Assembly (NCBI GenBank): GCA_903813345.2
Contig: CAIIXF020000009.1
Span: forward strand, 32,524,740-32,588,739
DNA: 64,000 bases
Source of the DNA: Owenia fusiformis
Taxonomy: Eukaryota; Annelida; Polychaeta; Sabellida; Oweniidae
Direction: 5' to 3'
Positions 26,401-38,771 of the stretch are shown here, one piece after another. The notes beneath the pieces were generated by a model. That model was not told the DNA's origin and did no database searches. It saw only the letters and a list, made by a program, of their open reading frames with translations. The translations under genes and the position numbers were made by a program. Positions within the stretch are counted from its first letter, which is position 1, and every line of letters starts with the position of its first letter.

Positions 26401-29400
26401 CGGCGCCCGGCCGATTGAGTATTTTGTTCAAAATTGAATACAAAATTGGTCAAAACACTCAATCGACTGGGCGCAGGCCGATGGATCGCAGCATATGTGA
26501 CCCAGGCATTAATAGTGCTTTTGGAATTCCAGGTGAGTTTACTACATGTATAAGCCTATTATATCTCCATTTGGTGCAGCATCCAGTGCAACACGATTCT
26601 GTATATTGATTACATACCTGACCTTTGCATTCCTTTCACCCTTATTTCCTATATTTTCCATTTTAACATGCAACCAATGTGGCATTTTTACTCCTATTAT
26701 TCGTGTCAGTTATACAGTACATTGTACAAGAAACTTGCCGAGAAAAGCAATGAAGCTTTGGAGTAATGATAAATATTCTACAGTTACCTACAGTTTTTCT
26801 TAGTAGTAGTACTTCATAAATTACAAATATATTGTGAAACAACTATTAATTGACTATTAATTAACTCTAAATTGCCTATTAAAGTGATATATTTCCTTGA
26901 CTTCTGGTAGATTTCTCATCACACTTGAGAGGCCTTAATATCAAAAGGGTTAATTGCTGTAATTCCAATCACAGAGGTCATTTTTTAGCATACATATGTA
27001 CCTAATTTCATGAATTGATGCCATGAATATTTTAAAATAGGAATGGCTGTTTTGTTTTAGAAGTCGGAGGACTACCATGAAGTCATTTTTTCGGATATCT
27101 TTTTTCATCTCCATCACATCATTATTTCTACAAACAAAATTGAACAATTGAGCAGAAATGAAATGATATCTTTCAGCATCTTGGGAAACCAAGGTATAAG
27201 TTCAAACTGGTAAGCAGGTATGTTCTTTCACATCCTCCTAAGCAGGTGTCCAGAATCGGTACCACCTTCTTCCCCCCTGCTATAAGCAGTTAGCATTTCC
27301 CCGATTAAGAACTCGCAATTTGATTCGCTGTCGCAACACTGCGACAGCAATCATGTATACGTCATCAGCGCATAATTAGATCATGTGATTTGATTTAATC
27401 GGGCACTTCCAACTTGGTTATATCAGGGGGTATAAAGAAAGAAGATATTCTGAATTTTGATGCCCTGTGATCGGAGGATGGATCTTTCCAAGTGATGAAA
27501 ATTGGCAAAGGGATTATTTGAAGGTGTTGAAAGTAGCGATTAACAAATTAATTAATCATGTCGTTTTTCATGCTAATTCCTCTCTATTCTCATCTAATTT
27601 TCATCTAATTTTCATCTGGACACATGACATTTCATGGAATTGTAGATACTAGTAAGGCAACTATTATATTGATCATTACCAGAGATCAATAAAACAGAAG
27701 GATTAGACACTGACACCTCACCAAGAATAACTGAACTTACATAATACAGGATCATTTCTAGTTATGCTAGCAATGTACTCCTTTCAACCAATGCCATTCC
27801 TTACAGTATATATACATGTATATATAACTGAAATAACTTGACGGATCAAACAGATCAATGAAATTAGGACTCATTAAATATATAAAGAGTTACCTAAAGC
27901 AGGGATTTCATTAGAATTAAGTGAATTGAATAGAACATGGCAAAATTACTCAAAATATCAGGGAAAATTATTGGAAATTTTAACATGAACATGGAAACAA
28001 TTGTAAAATTCCTGAAACAACAGGTGGTCGGTAGAAACAATAGGAACAATAAATATTATTGAAACCCCTGAAATAGATCAACATTTGATTTTCCAGTAGA
28101 CAAATGTTATTTTCAGGTGATTTTCTAAGTATACTGCTAAATTACATTAATATATCAAATTCATTTTCTAATGCTGCCCTTTGTGATATTTTTGAGAGTT
28201 GCTCATATTCTAAAATATCAAAAGTTGGATCATTTTGTTAAATGAGAAATGACATTTTTTACAAACATACTAAGAGAATTCATGAAAAATACGATTACAG
28301 CTAGATTAGAATCCATAAAAATACTTGTTTCCCTAGGAATTCATTGAAAAGGCATATAAATATTGGTGAATCATGATAAAAACCATTATTGGCCTTAGGT
28401 TGGCATAGAAGTAATCTGACTGATTAATTAGGAACTTTTACATGTGGACTTATATACAGGTTTAACTATAGGCCTACCTTAAAAACTTGCCAATGGCTAT
28501 AACCGCATTACTTTCTCTTACAAGGTTGTAAAATCTACATATCCGAACATCTTTTGATGTCAACACTTTTTTCTTTAATTTGTCAGAGATTTCATGCGAT
28601 AAGACCTTGAAGTGAACATCTGCATTAATGGATACTTCTGGCTGGTCTCAGTGACATTTGGGTTAGACGGGTTTTACTGCCTTTTACTGGATATACTTAA
28701 AGCTCTCACCAGCATAGCAAAGAAAGGGCATTATGGCAAATATCCTTAATTCACTTCACAATATACGTCAATGGGCAAAAGGGAAAATGCCTTATTTTGG
28801 GTTATGGATTTACGTGGCCCAACTGGCCTATCTGAGGTTCAAAACCAATGTCTAAGCTACATTTTGACAAAAAACTGAAACAGGGGGACCCCTCTCTCTG
28901 ATGCTGAGATTTACAAAAGTGAAGCCAAATTAATATGCCATTTGACGCGAAGTTTGCATCAAGATAACACAAATAAACACATTTTCAGAAGAAAGTTTCA
29001 TGTTATCATTGCAAAAAGATGACAACTGTTTACGAGCTCGTCATGATCACAATTTTGTTGAACTACATTAATTCTTTAACACTACTTTTTCTATTCAGTG
29101 GAAGTGACATATTAGGTACTATCCCTCTCAGGCAGGAGATAAAGAGGGACTCTGATAGATCAGAATGAAGAATCAAAATGTTGAATAACAATTACACAAA
29201 TATGTATCTTAATATCTTCTGGTTAAATATGTTCTTTGGTAAGGGTATCAAATAGTGAATGAAAATTGATGAAAAGCATGATACATCTGATGATAAATTA
29301 CCTATTGAAGCAGGCAATTTCACAAATTAAAACCTGTGGGTATATGAATCAACTAACAACAATGCCATTGTTCCACAAGGGAAACAGGAATTCTATAGCT

Positions 29401-32400
29401 GATTTACAACATGGTTCAAATATTGACATTCAACACGATTTTCCTCTTAAACCATCGGCCTGACAAGATCATACAATTGGAGATATTAAAGTGGCAGCAA
29501 ATGATATACATGTACACCCGATTTATATCATTATCAAAAAGAGGTGTAGAAAACAGTTTTGTATAACTCCTTCAACCAAATCATGCCAATTAGCCTGATT
29601 ATAGGGCTGTTGTGTTTCGATTGCCTTGGCTTTAATATCTCTATTTTTGTTCTAATTATGGTTTTTGATTCAAAAGAATTGAATATATTTCCATTTTTTT
29701 GAATGGGTGGGTGGATTGTTACGTTTGATGGGTACAAATCGGGAACAAATCCACATCTTAGTAATTTTCGAAAGGTCTCTTGTAATTTATGCAATGATGT
29801 ATTTTAAGATATTGGCTTTTTACTTTAATAGGTTACCTCCCTCCGTTTTATTCATCTATATCAAATTAATTAAATTAAAATTCGTTTGAAGGTAACTTTT
29901 TTTCAAAAATTAATTTTAAGTTAAATTTATCATCTATATTAAATCAATTAAATTACGACGAGCTTGTAGAATGCGGAAGTGCATTTTTCCGAAGGGAGGT
30001 TTTTTGAGCGATCATTAGTTAACTGAATATACCGATCATTTGCAAATTCCGAGAATCCTTAAGTGTAAACTGAACAAAACAGATTCAGTCAAAAATCCCC
30101 ACCCCCGAGACAACAATCTTTGTCAAATTCCTAGCCCTGGGGGCAATATAGTGGATCAAATTTCTTACCCTCCCCGCGTGGGGGGGGGTGGTTCTCACAC
30201 AAACTTTTGAATGGTGCATTAGTTAATTTGGTATATTGTATACTGTACTTACTAATATGTAATTGTAATGACATCAGAGAGACAATAAAAGATATAATTT
30301 ATTAATAATCAGTATTATCCACAGATACCAAAACACCTCCACTTGCTGATGTCTCCTCATTCACTAACTTGACCATCTTGATCATCATGTTTTACATTGC
30401 TGTGCACTATACTTTATTGTAACTTTACCACATGGGGAATTAACTGATGATTGATTGTGCAATTGTAACATTCATGAGTTTGCATTTACCTGATGCCTCT
30501 CCATGTAATAGGCTAGAAATACAAATTCTGCAGAATGGAAGATAGCGGAGTTCAGGAATGTAATTCTATTTCAGATTATGGCCCTCTCAATTGTACCCCT
30601 TCCTTCAAGCCTAATAGACGAGATGCGAGTAGAAATAATCTTGATTTACGTCATTAAATATTCAAATGTTAGTCAAATGGATGTCATATTTGAAATCTAC
30701 ACGTAAAAGTACATCTACAGATATGGTTTTGAAAATTGTTAATCAACTTTGAAATTTTTTTTTGAAAATGTGACTTCTAGTTCGGGGAGATTCCCCATAG
30801 ACCCCATGTTATAAAATCACAAAAAGTGAAATATCTTTTCTTGTATTGGACAGGTAACATTTTCCTTTACTGGACATATTTTAATTTGCAACAGGCTATA
30901 TTTTCCTTAATACATGAATGAATTGGCTCATATCATCACATCTTGTAGAGAAAGGTTTAAAAAAAAAATTATTCTCAGTCTTGAATTTTGAAGAAATTAC
31001 AAGACTTAAAGGAACATGTCAAAAATTAAATAATGTGCCAAATTTTACCGATGTGATTCACCAAAATTATTGAAACACATTGGATGATCTTAAAAAAGCT
31101 TTCAATGAGAGATATAAGTTTAAACCATATGACAAATAGGACATTATTTAAGCAGAAAATACATTTCATACTTTCATTGACCATTCTGAAGCAGTTCATC
31201 ATTCAACAGTGAAGGGGCATGTTACCTACACAAATGGTTAGAGGGGGGGGGGGGGCAAAGTTACCTCATGTGACCCAAAATCTGAGAAGGCCTTCATATA
31301 AATATCTTACAAAAATCAAAAGGAAATGTAATATTCAGTGTTTTGATCCACATTTCATTAGAATTGGTAAATGATTAATGAAGATATTGACATTTTAAGG
31401 CCATATAGGGGTATGTTGCGATTTCAGTGGGAGATGTTTTCATCTTTAGAAACTTAGAACATTTTTTGGATCACAATAATAGATACCAATACCAAATATA
31501 ATAAGTTGTCCATATTTCGACAACAAACTCTGGATAATACAGGGAGAAGAGCCTGAACGTTATATTCATTCTAAATGATTCTAACAATATCAATTTATTA
31601 TCAGCACTTGTAATTCAAGGAAATATCAGTTTCTTTTACATTAGTTGTGCTATAAAAAGATAATTTTGATAAAATAATGACGCAATATGCAGCCACCAAA
31701 ATAAAACTATTGATAATATTGATGCTATTGCCAGCTTGTGAGATAATCAACATCAACTTCCACTTTCACATATAAATGGTACTCGGGGACAATAATGCAG
31801 ATGCGAGTAGGTAGTTACCAGTTTCACCACCAGGTGGCTCGTTCGGGTCAGATAGCATGGCGTGTATAGTAGAAAGTTTCCTTTAACTCTATTTTAGTGA
31901 TTCAATTTTCATATAATCATTATGTATCTAGTAGTTATGAAAAGGAAAATGTTATCTGTCCGATACAAGAAAAGATATTTCACTTTTTGTGATTTTGTAA
32001 CATGGGGTCTAAAAAATATTAAATTTTCAAAGTTGATAAACAATTTTCGAAACCAAAGTACTAGATGTTCTTTTACTGAATTTTGAGTATTTAATGATAT
32101 AAATCAAGATTATTTCTACTCGCATCCACTCTATTCAAAAAAGTGTTTATTGATATTTTTGAAGTATATTTACTTATATCAATTACAAAATTGATTACAT
32201 ATATCTGAACTTAACAGGATATTGATGAATCTAAAACTGGAATCAATATACCCCATGGACACCAAGTTTAAGTATAACAGGGATACCTTAAGTACTCTGT
32301 AGCTCAAGGATCATTTGATACAAGTTGTATCGATAATGAATATAATTATTTTGTTTTATTGGTGTATATATTGATCATAGTCTTATATGTCCCTGAGATG

Positions 32401-35019
32401 ATTACAAAAAATCAGTGAAAACTTTTGTTCATACATTTTATTTTCTTCCTTCCATGTAATCTTCAATACTGGGAAAATTGACGATATAATCCTCCTACAA
32501 ACATAAATCACTGACGCATATTGATATTCAATCCGATGCATGGCAGTACATGTCATGTATACATCCATACAGGATATAACCCATGAAATCCAGGGACAAA
32601 TTTTTGCCGGGGGAGTTTCAATTTTAAGGCCCGGTCACACCGCCTAAACTTTGCTGGAGCGTTCCTTGAACGTTGAAAAAAATCATCAACGCTCGTAAAC
32701 GTTCACCACCGTTTAACAAAAGTTGGCATCCGTTAAAGCAACGCTGTAAACGCTCGGCCAATGCGGATGTTTCTCGAGTGGCCATCCTAACGCTCCAAAA
32801 GTTTTGAGCTACTCAAAATATTGCGAGCGTTGAAAAAGGGACAATTTTTCGCCCTGGCAAAGTTTATCACCGCTCCACCAACGCCCAGTCAAAGTTTGGC
32901 ACCGCTAGACGCAAGTTCGTGGACGCTTGAATCCGCTAGACCAACGCAGAAATCTTAAACGCTGGACCACCGCTGCTTCGCCAGCGTTGCCCGGGCGGCG
33001 ATTAAACGTTGCACAAACGTCGTTGGAGCGGTTGTTAGCGTTTTATCAGCGTACATGGGGTTGTTTGAACGGTGTCGGACGTTGTCGCAGCGTTCCATGG
33101 CGGCGATGAACTTTGCTTTGGCGTTGGTATAGAGGTGTCGGAGCGGGACCAGAATTTGGCTATAAATACGTGGAGAAATGCACCACGAGCTCTTTTGGAA
33201 TCGATCCGTTCAGCTCAGTAGTCAAACGCGATATGCTGCTAATCCAACGCTGCTGCTATTTATACCCCCGCCGAGGCAACGCTCTCATGCGCAGAACGCC
33301 GCTATACCAACGCTCGCATTACCGCTAAACAAACGCTAGCTACCGCTCGCAACCGCTTAACCTACGCTAAAGCAACGCCGGCTTCAGTGGTGCACCGCTA
33401 AGCCAACGGCCGTGTTTTTGTTTTTTTCCCCATTTTGTGAGCGTTGACGAGCGTTTTCAACGTTCAAGGAACGCTCCAGCAACGTCCGGGCGGTGTGACC
33501 GGGCCTTTACAGGAATAACTCAGAATAGCCCATTATAGGGATTTAAAGGCATATATTAAGATTTGATTCAATCTGATTTGGAATATACTGTTCTTCTTTT
33601 AATGTATCAAAAAGTTCAGTTTATCCAGATCATTTTGATTTATTGAACTACATGTATAGCATTTACTTTAGCATGATGTAGCAGACTGATTTATAAGATA
33701 AAATGCAAATCCCTGTTTTCACAGATATCAATATCTGAAGGGCATTATTTTTACATGATATAATAAAAGAAAAAATTATTCTCTAGGAGGAGCTCGTGAT
33801 ATTCTGATGGAATAGCCTTGAGATATCATTTAGAACTTCAAAGGATTTTTGTTTATATTGGAAAAATCTTGAGATGCAAAACAATACAAAATAGAAAAGT
33901 ATAATAGAATAAATGGCTGGTATTCAACAAAGAACATCAGAAGGATAACAAGGATAACTAAGGTCAATCTAGGTGTTACAATGGTTAGCTGGATATAAAG
34001 TTTCAATCTTGATACTATCTAAACATTGCCTTTATATAAAGTTTCAGTCTTGTTACTATTTAGACATTGCCTTAATATAAAGTTTCAGTCTTGTTACTAT
34101 CTAGACATTGCCTGTATATAAAGTTTCAATCTTGTTACTATCTAGACATTGCCTGTATATAAAGTTTCAATCGTGTAACTATCTAGATATTGCCTTAATA
34201 TAAAGTTTCAAACTTGTTATTATCTAGACATTGCAACGTTTCAATCTTGTTATTATCTAGACATTGCCTGTATGTAAAGTTTCAATCTTGTTACTATCTA
34301 GACATTGTTTTGTGTATAACAATTCCCCCCCTGACTGAAAGATGACTACGCCCCTGCTGTACATAAAGTTTTAATCTTGTTACTATCTAGACATTGCCTG
34401 TTTATGAAATTTCAAATGTGTTACTATCTTGACATTGCCTGTTTATAAAGTTTCAATCTTGTTACTATATAAAGTTTCAATCTTGTTACTATCTAGCCAT
34501 TGCCTGCATATAAAGTTTCAAACATGTTGCTTTCTTTTGCCCATATACCAAACCATTTCTTGTTACTTATTGCCTATTTATGAAGTTTCAATCTGGTGAT
34601 TGATTATTTGGACTCGAGTAATTTGCCTAAATTAAACTTTATTATATTAGTTATTTTTATTCAGAGCACAGTGCTACTGTAGTTTCTGCATCTATCATTC
34701 TGGGTATTTTTGTACTCAGTAATAATATAACTAAAAGTATGAACTAAATGTACTATACTTTATTTATATAACTTGGCATTAAGAGTTATAAAAAATAATC
34801 ATGTATAATACAACATAATCAGATTTATACTTACTATATGTCAAGCAGATCTTCTATATTTATGTGTGGAGGTGCCTGATCGGTTAAATAAAATTTTGGT
34901 GGCTTTTTCTTCTTTTTGCGCATCATTGGCTGGCCTCGGATATCATCCAGATAAAGGTGCTGCATTTTATTGAATGGTAGAGGGGGCCTGTCATCCGGAC
35001 CCCTTGACATCTGCGACAT
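23439..35019 (-). CDS. N-terminal part of an unidentified lysine-rich protein (faint TMEM237-like character), 3' end not found
   Basis: Coding exons on the minus strand are 35019-34835, 25100-24951, 24840-24779 and 23598-23439. Their phases fit: TA joins T, GC joins C, and G joins AT, with no internal stop. The roughly 186 residues start MSQMSRGPDDRPPLP and carry a RKKKKKPPK cluster (34-42). They then have an acidic stretch (EPELYEFEDF), a FEDEDIP motif, and a very lysine-rich last exon. No signal peptide, membrane segment or catalytic motif is visible. The ATG is chosen because an in-frame TGA lies 11 codons or fewer upstream in the same exon. The 62-bp exon is the weakest: its acceptor (GATGGCAG) was picked by phase, and an acceptor 13 bp downstream also exists. 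The proline-rich start, poly-lysine and EDEDI motif recall the ciliary protein TMEM237, but that is a weak resemblance. A possible further exon at about 22553-22640 has the wrong phase for direct joining. Confidence 0.6.
25129..25240 (+). repeat. ATGGT pentanucleotide microsatellite
   Basis: About 22 units with one ATAGT variant, lying just upstream (minus-strand sense) of the exon at 24951-25100. Confidence 0.95.
25329..25456. mobile_element. Family-A MITE
   Basis: ACAAGGCATTGCAAATGTCA to GCAAGTGACATAA; internally shortened. Confidence 0.7.
26063..26212. mobile_element. Family-A MITE
   Basis: ACAAGGCATTAACATGCAAA to TTCTGGTGGTGACGTAA. Confidence 0.75.
26364..26512. mobile_element. Palindromic MITE (family C)
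   Basis: Arms with GGTCACATTTGCTCCGATTT and, reversed, GGGTCACATATGCTGCGAT, and a centre shared with the copy at 10.1 kb. Confidence 0.75.
30611..32135. mobile_element. 1.5-kb element with ~200-260-bp inverted arms
   Basis: The left arm (30611-30868) and right arm (31937-32135) are reverse complements. Both have GATGCGAGTAGAAATAATC, CACTTTTTGTGATTTT-type sequence and AAAGGAAAATGTTA. The inside has no ORF of note and a G run at 31241-31254. Confidence 0.75.
31827..31838 (+). promoter_or_regulatory. CTCF-like motif CCACCAGGTGGC
   Basis: It exactly fits the vertebrate core CCASYAGRKGGC and sits inside the 1.5-kb inverted-repeat element next to a second GATGCGAGTAG. CTCF is conserved in most bilaterians, but a single 12-base match may be chance. 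Confidence 0.3.
32628..33505. mobile_element. GC-rich 878-bp element with GGCCCGGTCACACCGCC ends
   Basis: The ends are a perfect 17-bp inverted repeat, followed after a short gap by a further 28-bp perfect inverted match (TGCTGGAGCGTTCC and onward). Flanks are TTAA on the left and TTTA on the right, which hints at a TTAA target. The body is filled with CGCT/AACG units (ACCGCT, CAACGCT, AAACGCT) about every 10 bp. ORFs inside are not credible. Confidence 0.8.
33990..34521 (+). repeat. 41-bp tandem array, about 12 copies
   Basis: The unit is TATATAAAGTTTCAATCTTG followed by TTACTATCTAGACATTGCC. An insertion with CCCCCCCTGACTGAAAGATG interrupts the array at about 34308-34360. Looser copies extend to about 34590. 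Confidence 0.85.
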
Positions 35020-35050
35020 CTTGAGTGTTCACCTTCTCATCAATATTATA
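35020..35050 (-). other. 5' UTR part of the start-codon exon of the minus-strand gene
   Basis: A TGTATTTTCAG acceptor on the minus strand ends at 35051. The 31 bases between it and the ATG at 35019 contain an in-frame TGA, so they are read as untranslated. The ATG context is CTCAAGATGT. Confidence 0.55.
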
Positions 35051-35839
35051 CTGAAAATACAATCCACAAAATGAATAAATTTATGGTTTAGAAAATGCAA
35101 ACTGCATTGTTCTGAAACAATGTAATATGTATCTCTATTTTTGGTAATACCCAAATAATATCCGAGTTTGTAAATGTGATGTGTTTGCCAAATTGAAGGA
35201 TTATGATAATGGGTTATACATGGATCAAGTTTCAAAAGTACAAGTATACAATTTTACTGTCATTTTCAATTGTTATATCTTTATTTTTTTGATACACAAT
35301 GAAAAGTTGTTCTTTTGTTCAATAGTTTTTAGAGATATCATATAGTAAATACATCTCAAAAGATGTTACATCTACACATGTTTACCATATTAAGCAACAA
35401 AAAACACTCAGAAACTATAATTTCATCAACTGACCATGATGGGGGACTTCAGATATCTTTCTCATGATTACTGTTTTTCCCTTATAAGGTCTGAAGGGAG
35501 AAGCCTAAAGAAAAAATAACTGTCTCCTTTTTCAACCCAATGATTAAGTGGGAGTAGAATCTATAAATTCTCCCCATTCTTGTGTGTCTTTTGTTTGACT
35601 TTAACGAGCCAACAACTGATCATTATGTCCATAGTTAAACTCATTTAGAAACAGTAGAACACTAAATAACGAATGAATGAAATGTTACAAAACTGAATCA
35701 CTATGACGTGGTCAGTATTTTATATCTGCCATTTAAAAGTTTGCCAGGTAGGCATCTAGACTTTGACATTTACATTCTGTTTCTCAACTATAATATCAAA
35801 ACCCAGACTTCAAAATTGGTGCAATAATATAAGGCAAAA

Positions 35840-35963
35840 CACGACAATATGTCACTACCTGGTTATAATTACATAAGTGTAACAATTTGTAACAGATGCT
35901 GAATGCTTAAAACACAAATGCCAAAACTGATACTCACAACGAATACCAATCAAAAAATTTCAA
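35840..35963. mobile_element. Degenerate family-A MITE
   Basis: Keeps AATATGTCACTACC, TTTGTAACAGATGCTGAATG and AACACAAATGCC; its 3' end is lost. Confidence 0.45.
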
Positions 35964-36385
35964 GAGGTGTTCTCATAATATACACTAAGAGGTGTTCTCA
36001 TACAAATGCAGTGATATTTATATAATGCATAAAGGTGCTTATACAATGCACCTTTTTAGATACATTAATGTACAACATCCCTAATTCAGTATATTGTATT
36101 TAGTACATATGTTGTATTTAGTACAACATACTCTCTATTTAGTACATATATACACTATATATTACAAAAACGCATTTTGTCATACATCTGATATGAAAAT
36201 GTATGAAATTAGGACTGCCCTAAAAATATACTTCACATGCTAAGTACCAATAGTCATGCAAAATTGATCAGATAAGCTTCCGGGAAATTTGGGGATAAAG
36301 TCAAAAATATATGAGAATCTGACAGTTATGTGTCAGTCTGGCACTAGCTTTCACCATGCCATGTAACTGATTTTCACATTATAAT

Positions 36386-36470
36386 CAGGCCCATAGCCAG
36401 GGGGGGTTTGATGGGTTCGAGCGAACCTCCCCTGGCTAAAAATTCTTGCAAAATCAAGCAGTTTTTCATA
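36386..36470. mobile_element. Fragment of the CAGGCCCGTAGCCAGG family
   Basis: The left end only: CAGGCCCATAGCCAGG, then GAGCGAACC and AAAAATTCTTGCAAAATC. Confidence 0.65.
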
Positions 36471-36584
36471 TCTTATAATATATATTCTTGATGCCGGCAG
36501 AAACCTCATTTAGAGATGATTCAACTACATTGAACTTTTAAGATTGGGGATGGAATTCAAGATCTCATATTCAGTCCTTACCTC

Positions 36585-36652
36585 ATCAATACCCTTTGCA
36601 TTCGTTTGACTTCACTTCTTAAAAGAGAGCTCTGTCTTCACTCTTTTAAACT
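36585..36652 (+). repeat. Interspersed repeat copy (TTTGCATTCGTTTGACTT family)
   Basis: CTTTGCATTCGTTTGACTTC, then TTAAAAGAGAGCTCTGTCTT. Confidence 0.6.
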
Positions 36653-36673
36653 AAAATAAACCTGTGAACTCAC

Positions 36674-36960
36674 CGTGCCAATCAGTGTTCGTCGGCCAAA
36701 TTTGACCGATGTTCTATATGGTCATTCCTTCTGACGTCATCGTTGAGCCCGGAATTGACAAATGACATGCGCATATTTAATCAGAACGCATTTGGCGTAT
36801 ATCTCTTCAAGCTCGCTGATTGGTGGAAGAAAGGTCAGCGCGTAGGTCAGAAGTGATTTATTCCCTAAACTGTCACCGGTACCTGTCGTGGAGGCGGGGC
36901 TACTAAACTGTAATATGGTCTCTACTAGGCAGAGTGTAGTTTAACTAGACTCTGCACGCA
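36674..36960 (-). promoter_or_regulatory. Probable promoter and non-coding first exon of the minus-strand gene
   Basis: A minus-strand donor, GGCACG followed by GTGAGTT, ends an exon at 36674, 1.6 kb upstream of the start-codon exon. Around it the base composition rises. A consensus cAMP-response element TGACGTCA lies at 36732-36739, CCAAT boxes at 36678 and (inverted) 36819, and an Sp1-like GGCGGGG at 36893. The CRE, CCAAT and GC boxes together, plus a splice donor, look like a TATA-less promoter. It may also work in the other direction. The transcription start itself cannot be placed. Confidence 0.45.
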
Positions 36961-38059
36961 GGGTACCTCATCTATGGGGTTTCAAGAGAAAGCTTTTTTA
37001 TATTCAAGTGTCAGTCTTATCTTCTTGGGGACAAAAAATAAGACGGGAGAGAGGGTGCTATTATTACAATACTCAGTTACACTAATGCTTGTCATTATTA
37101 TATTCTATCTAGAAAGGAAGTAATAGAAGGCTCGGATTTCTATCCTTCCTTTCTAAGAACAGAGTAAATGATGCCTGAACCTCAGCATTTGGAGGATATG
37201 CTCTCTAGCATGAAATACTGTGAAGATCAATGATATTTAATAAGTCATGCATCAAGGCATCCCCATCATTTCACTAACATTGGTTGTGGAACTAAATAGT
37301 GTTGGGGGAGGGACACGGAGACAACACATCTTATTCTTTATTTATTGGGAAGCTTGTTTTTGATTGAATCCCTTAACATTCAGTGATATGAAATATGAAT
37401 CTGATTTCTGATTTCAGCTATTTATATTACGTACATCTGATTTAAGTATTACATAAAATACAACATCAGCATACTTGTATGAATGTGTAATAATGTATAC
37501 ACATTAGTCATACAGATATAAATATGTAATGGGAATCTAATAACTGCCTCATAGATAGTGAAGGGCTGTATTTAGGCCTTGATGAGGCACAGGATTTCAA
37601 GAGGGGTTGAAAACCCATAGATGAGGTAAGGCCTGAATATGAGATCTTGCCTCAAGCCCCCTACCCCCCCCCCCCCCTTCAATCTCCCTATCTGAAAATT
37701 TCAATGTAATTGAATCCTCTCTTAATAATATAAGATACTTATTTCCTAAGTTCCTTGGTTAAAATTATGAATGGCAAACTTAAATAAAGTAAAGTACTTC
37801 TGGCAAAGGTTTGCACCTTATCCAAAGTTAAGTGAAACACTGCTGATTTTTTACATCAATAGCTAATCATTTAATGGACATGTACTGGGTTCAACTCACT
37901 AATCTGTCAAAAAGCATGAAAAGGAAAATGAGATAAAAAGAGACAATTTATCAATTATCTTAATGGAAATGAACTTTTTTATTATCAAATTGAATTATAT
38001 TATCATACCAAAATTTCATATGGTATGAGACTAAATTATGAAGGCAAAACACATCATGA

Positions 38060-38142
38060 TAAACCATGACATCTCATTTCTTCTCAGCCCTGAGATGTTT
38101 CAGGTGAAACAGAAAGATGCAATGAGTATCAGAATGGCAAAA
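38060..38142 (+). repeat. Interspersed repeat copy (CATTTCTTCTCAGTC family)
   Basis: ATCTCATTTCTTCTCAGCCC then GAAACAGAAAGATGCAATGA. A weaker copy is at 52325-52410. Confidence 0.6.
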
Positions 38143-38771
38143 AACAGGTTTAAGTCAAACCTCTGCTAGTCAACCTACCTTACAAACTACCTAAGTGCTG
38201 TCGTAGAATCTTAACAACTTTTTCAATTCATTTTAACCTCTCCTCTGCAATAGGGTGTTTGACATAAAATTGCATAGAGAATAATTTCAAATTTCTATAA
38301 GAGAACACATAGTTGTCAATTCAATGTGTGTTGCTTAAAAAATAACTACATCTCTAAAAGACTATGTACTTCAAAATCCTTTGAACATAAATATCATTTG
38401 AACAAGAAATTATTAAAGGCGTGATGTTTTCTTTCAAAGGTGTCCCTCTTTGAGTGTGTTTCATACTTTATGTGTACTAAACCCGTAAACTGTACATTAT
38501 ATTTTACACCTCTAAAATTACAACAATGATCTACTTATTCAAACGGAACATTAACTCAAAAACAGATATGGCACTAAAGCTAGATTGAAAATTATAGTAA
38601 TTGAAATAGAAAACCGCCAAATGAAATATATGACAGCTTCATTAAGCCAATCTGACAGTTCTACTCTTTCATCAAAACACACATCTGCTTGTCATACCTT
38701 TCCATTCAAACAAAGAGACTTATTAAAATATTGCAACGGTACATGTTACATATGATACGAGGTGCCACAGA

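Larger units (their letters stand above)
25101..34834 (-). other. 9.7-kb intron of the minus-strand gene
   Basis: The donor at 34834-34829 (GTAAGT) and the acceptor at 25101-25118 (CTACTTGCAG) frame this intron. It contains the ATGGT microsatellite, two MITEs near 25.4 and 26.1 kb, a palindromic MITE at 26.4 kb, the 30.6-32.1 kb inverted-repeat element, the GC-rich element at 32.6-33.5 kb and the 41-bp tandem array at 34 kb. Between these I see no supported exon, although a phase-neutral one could be missed. Confidence 0.5.
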
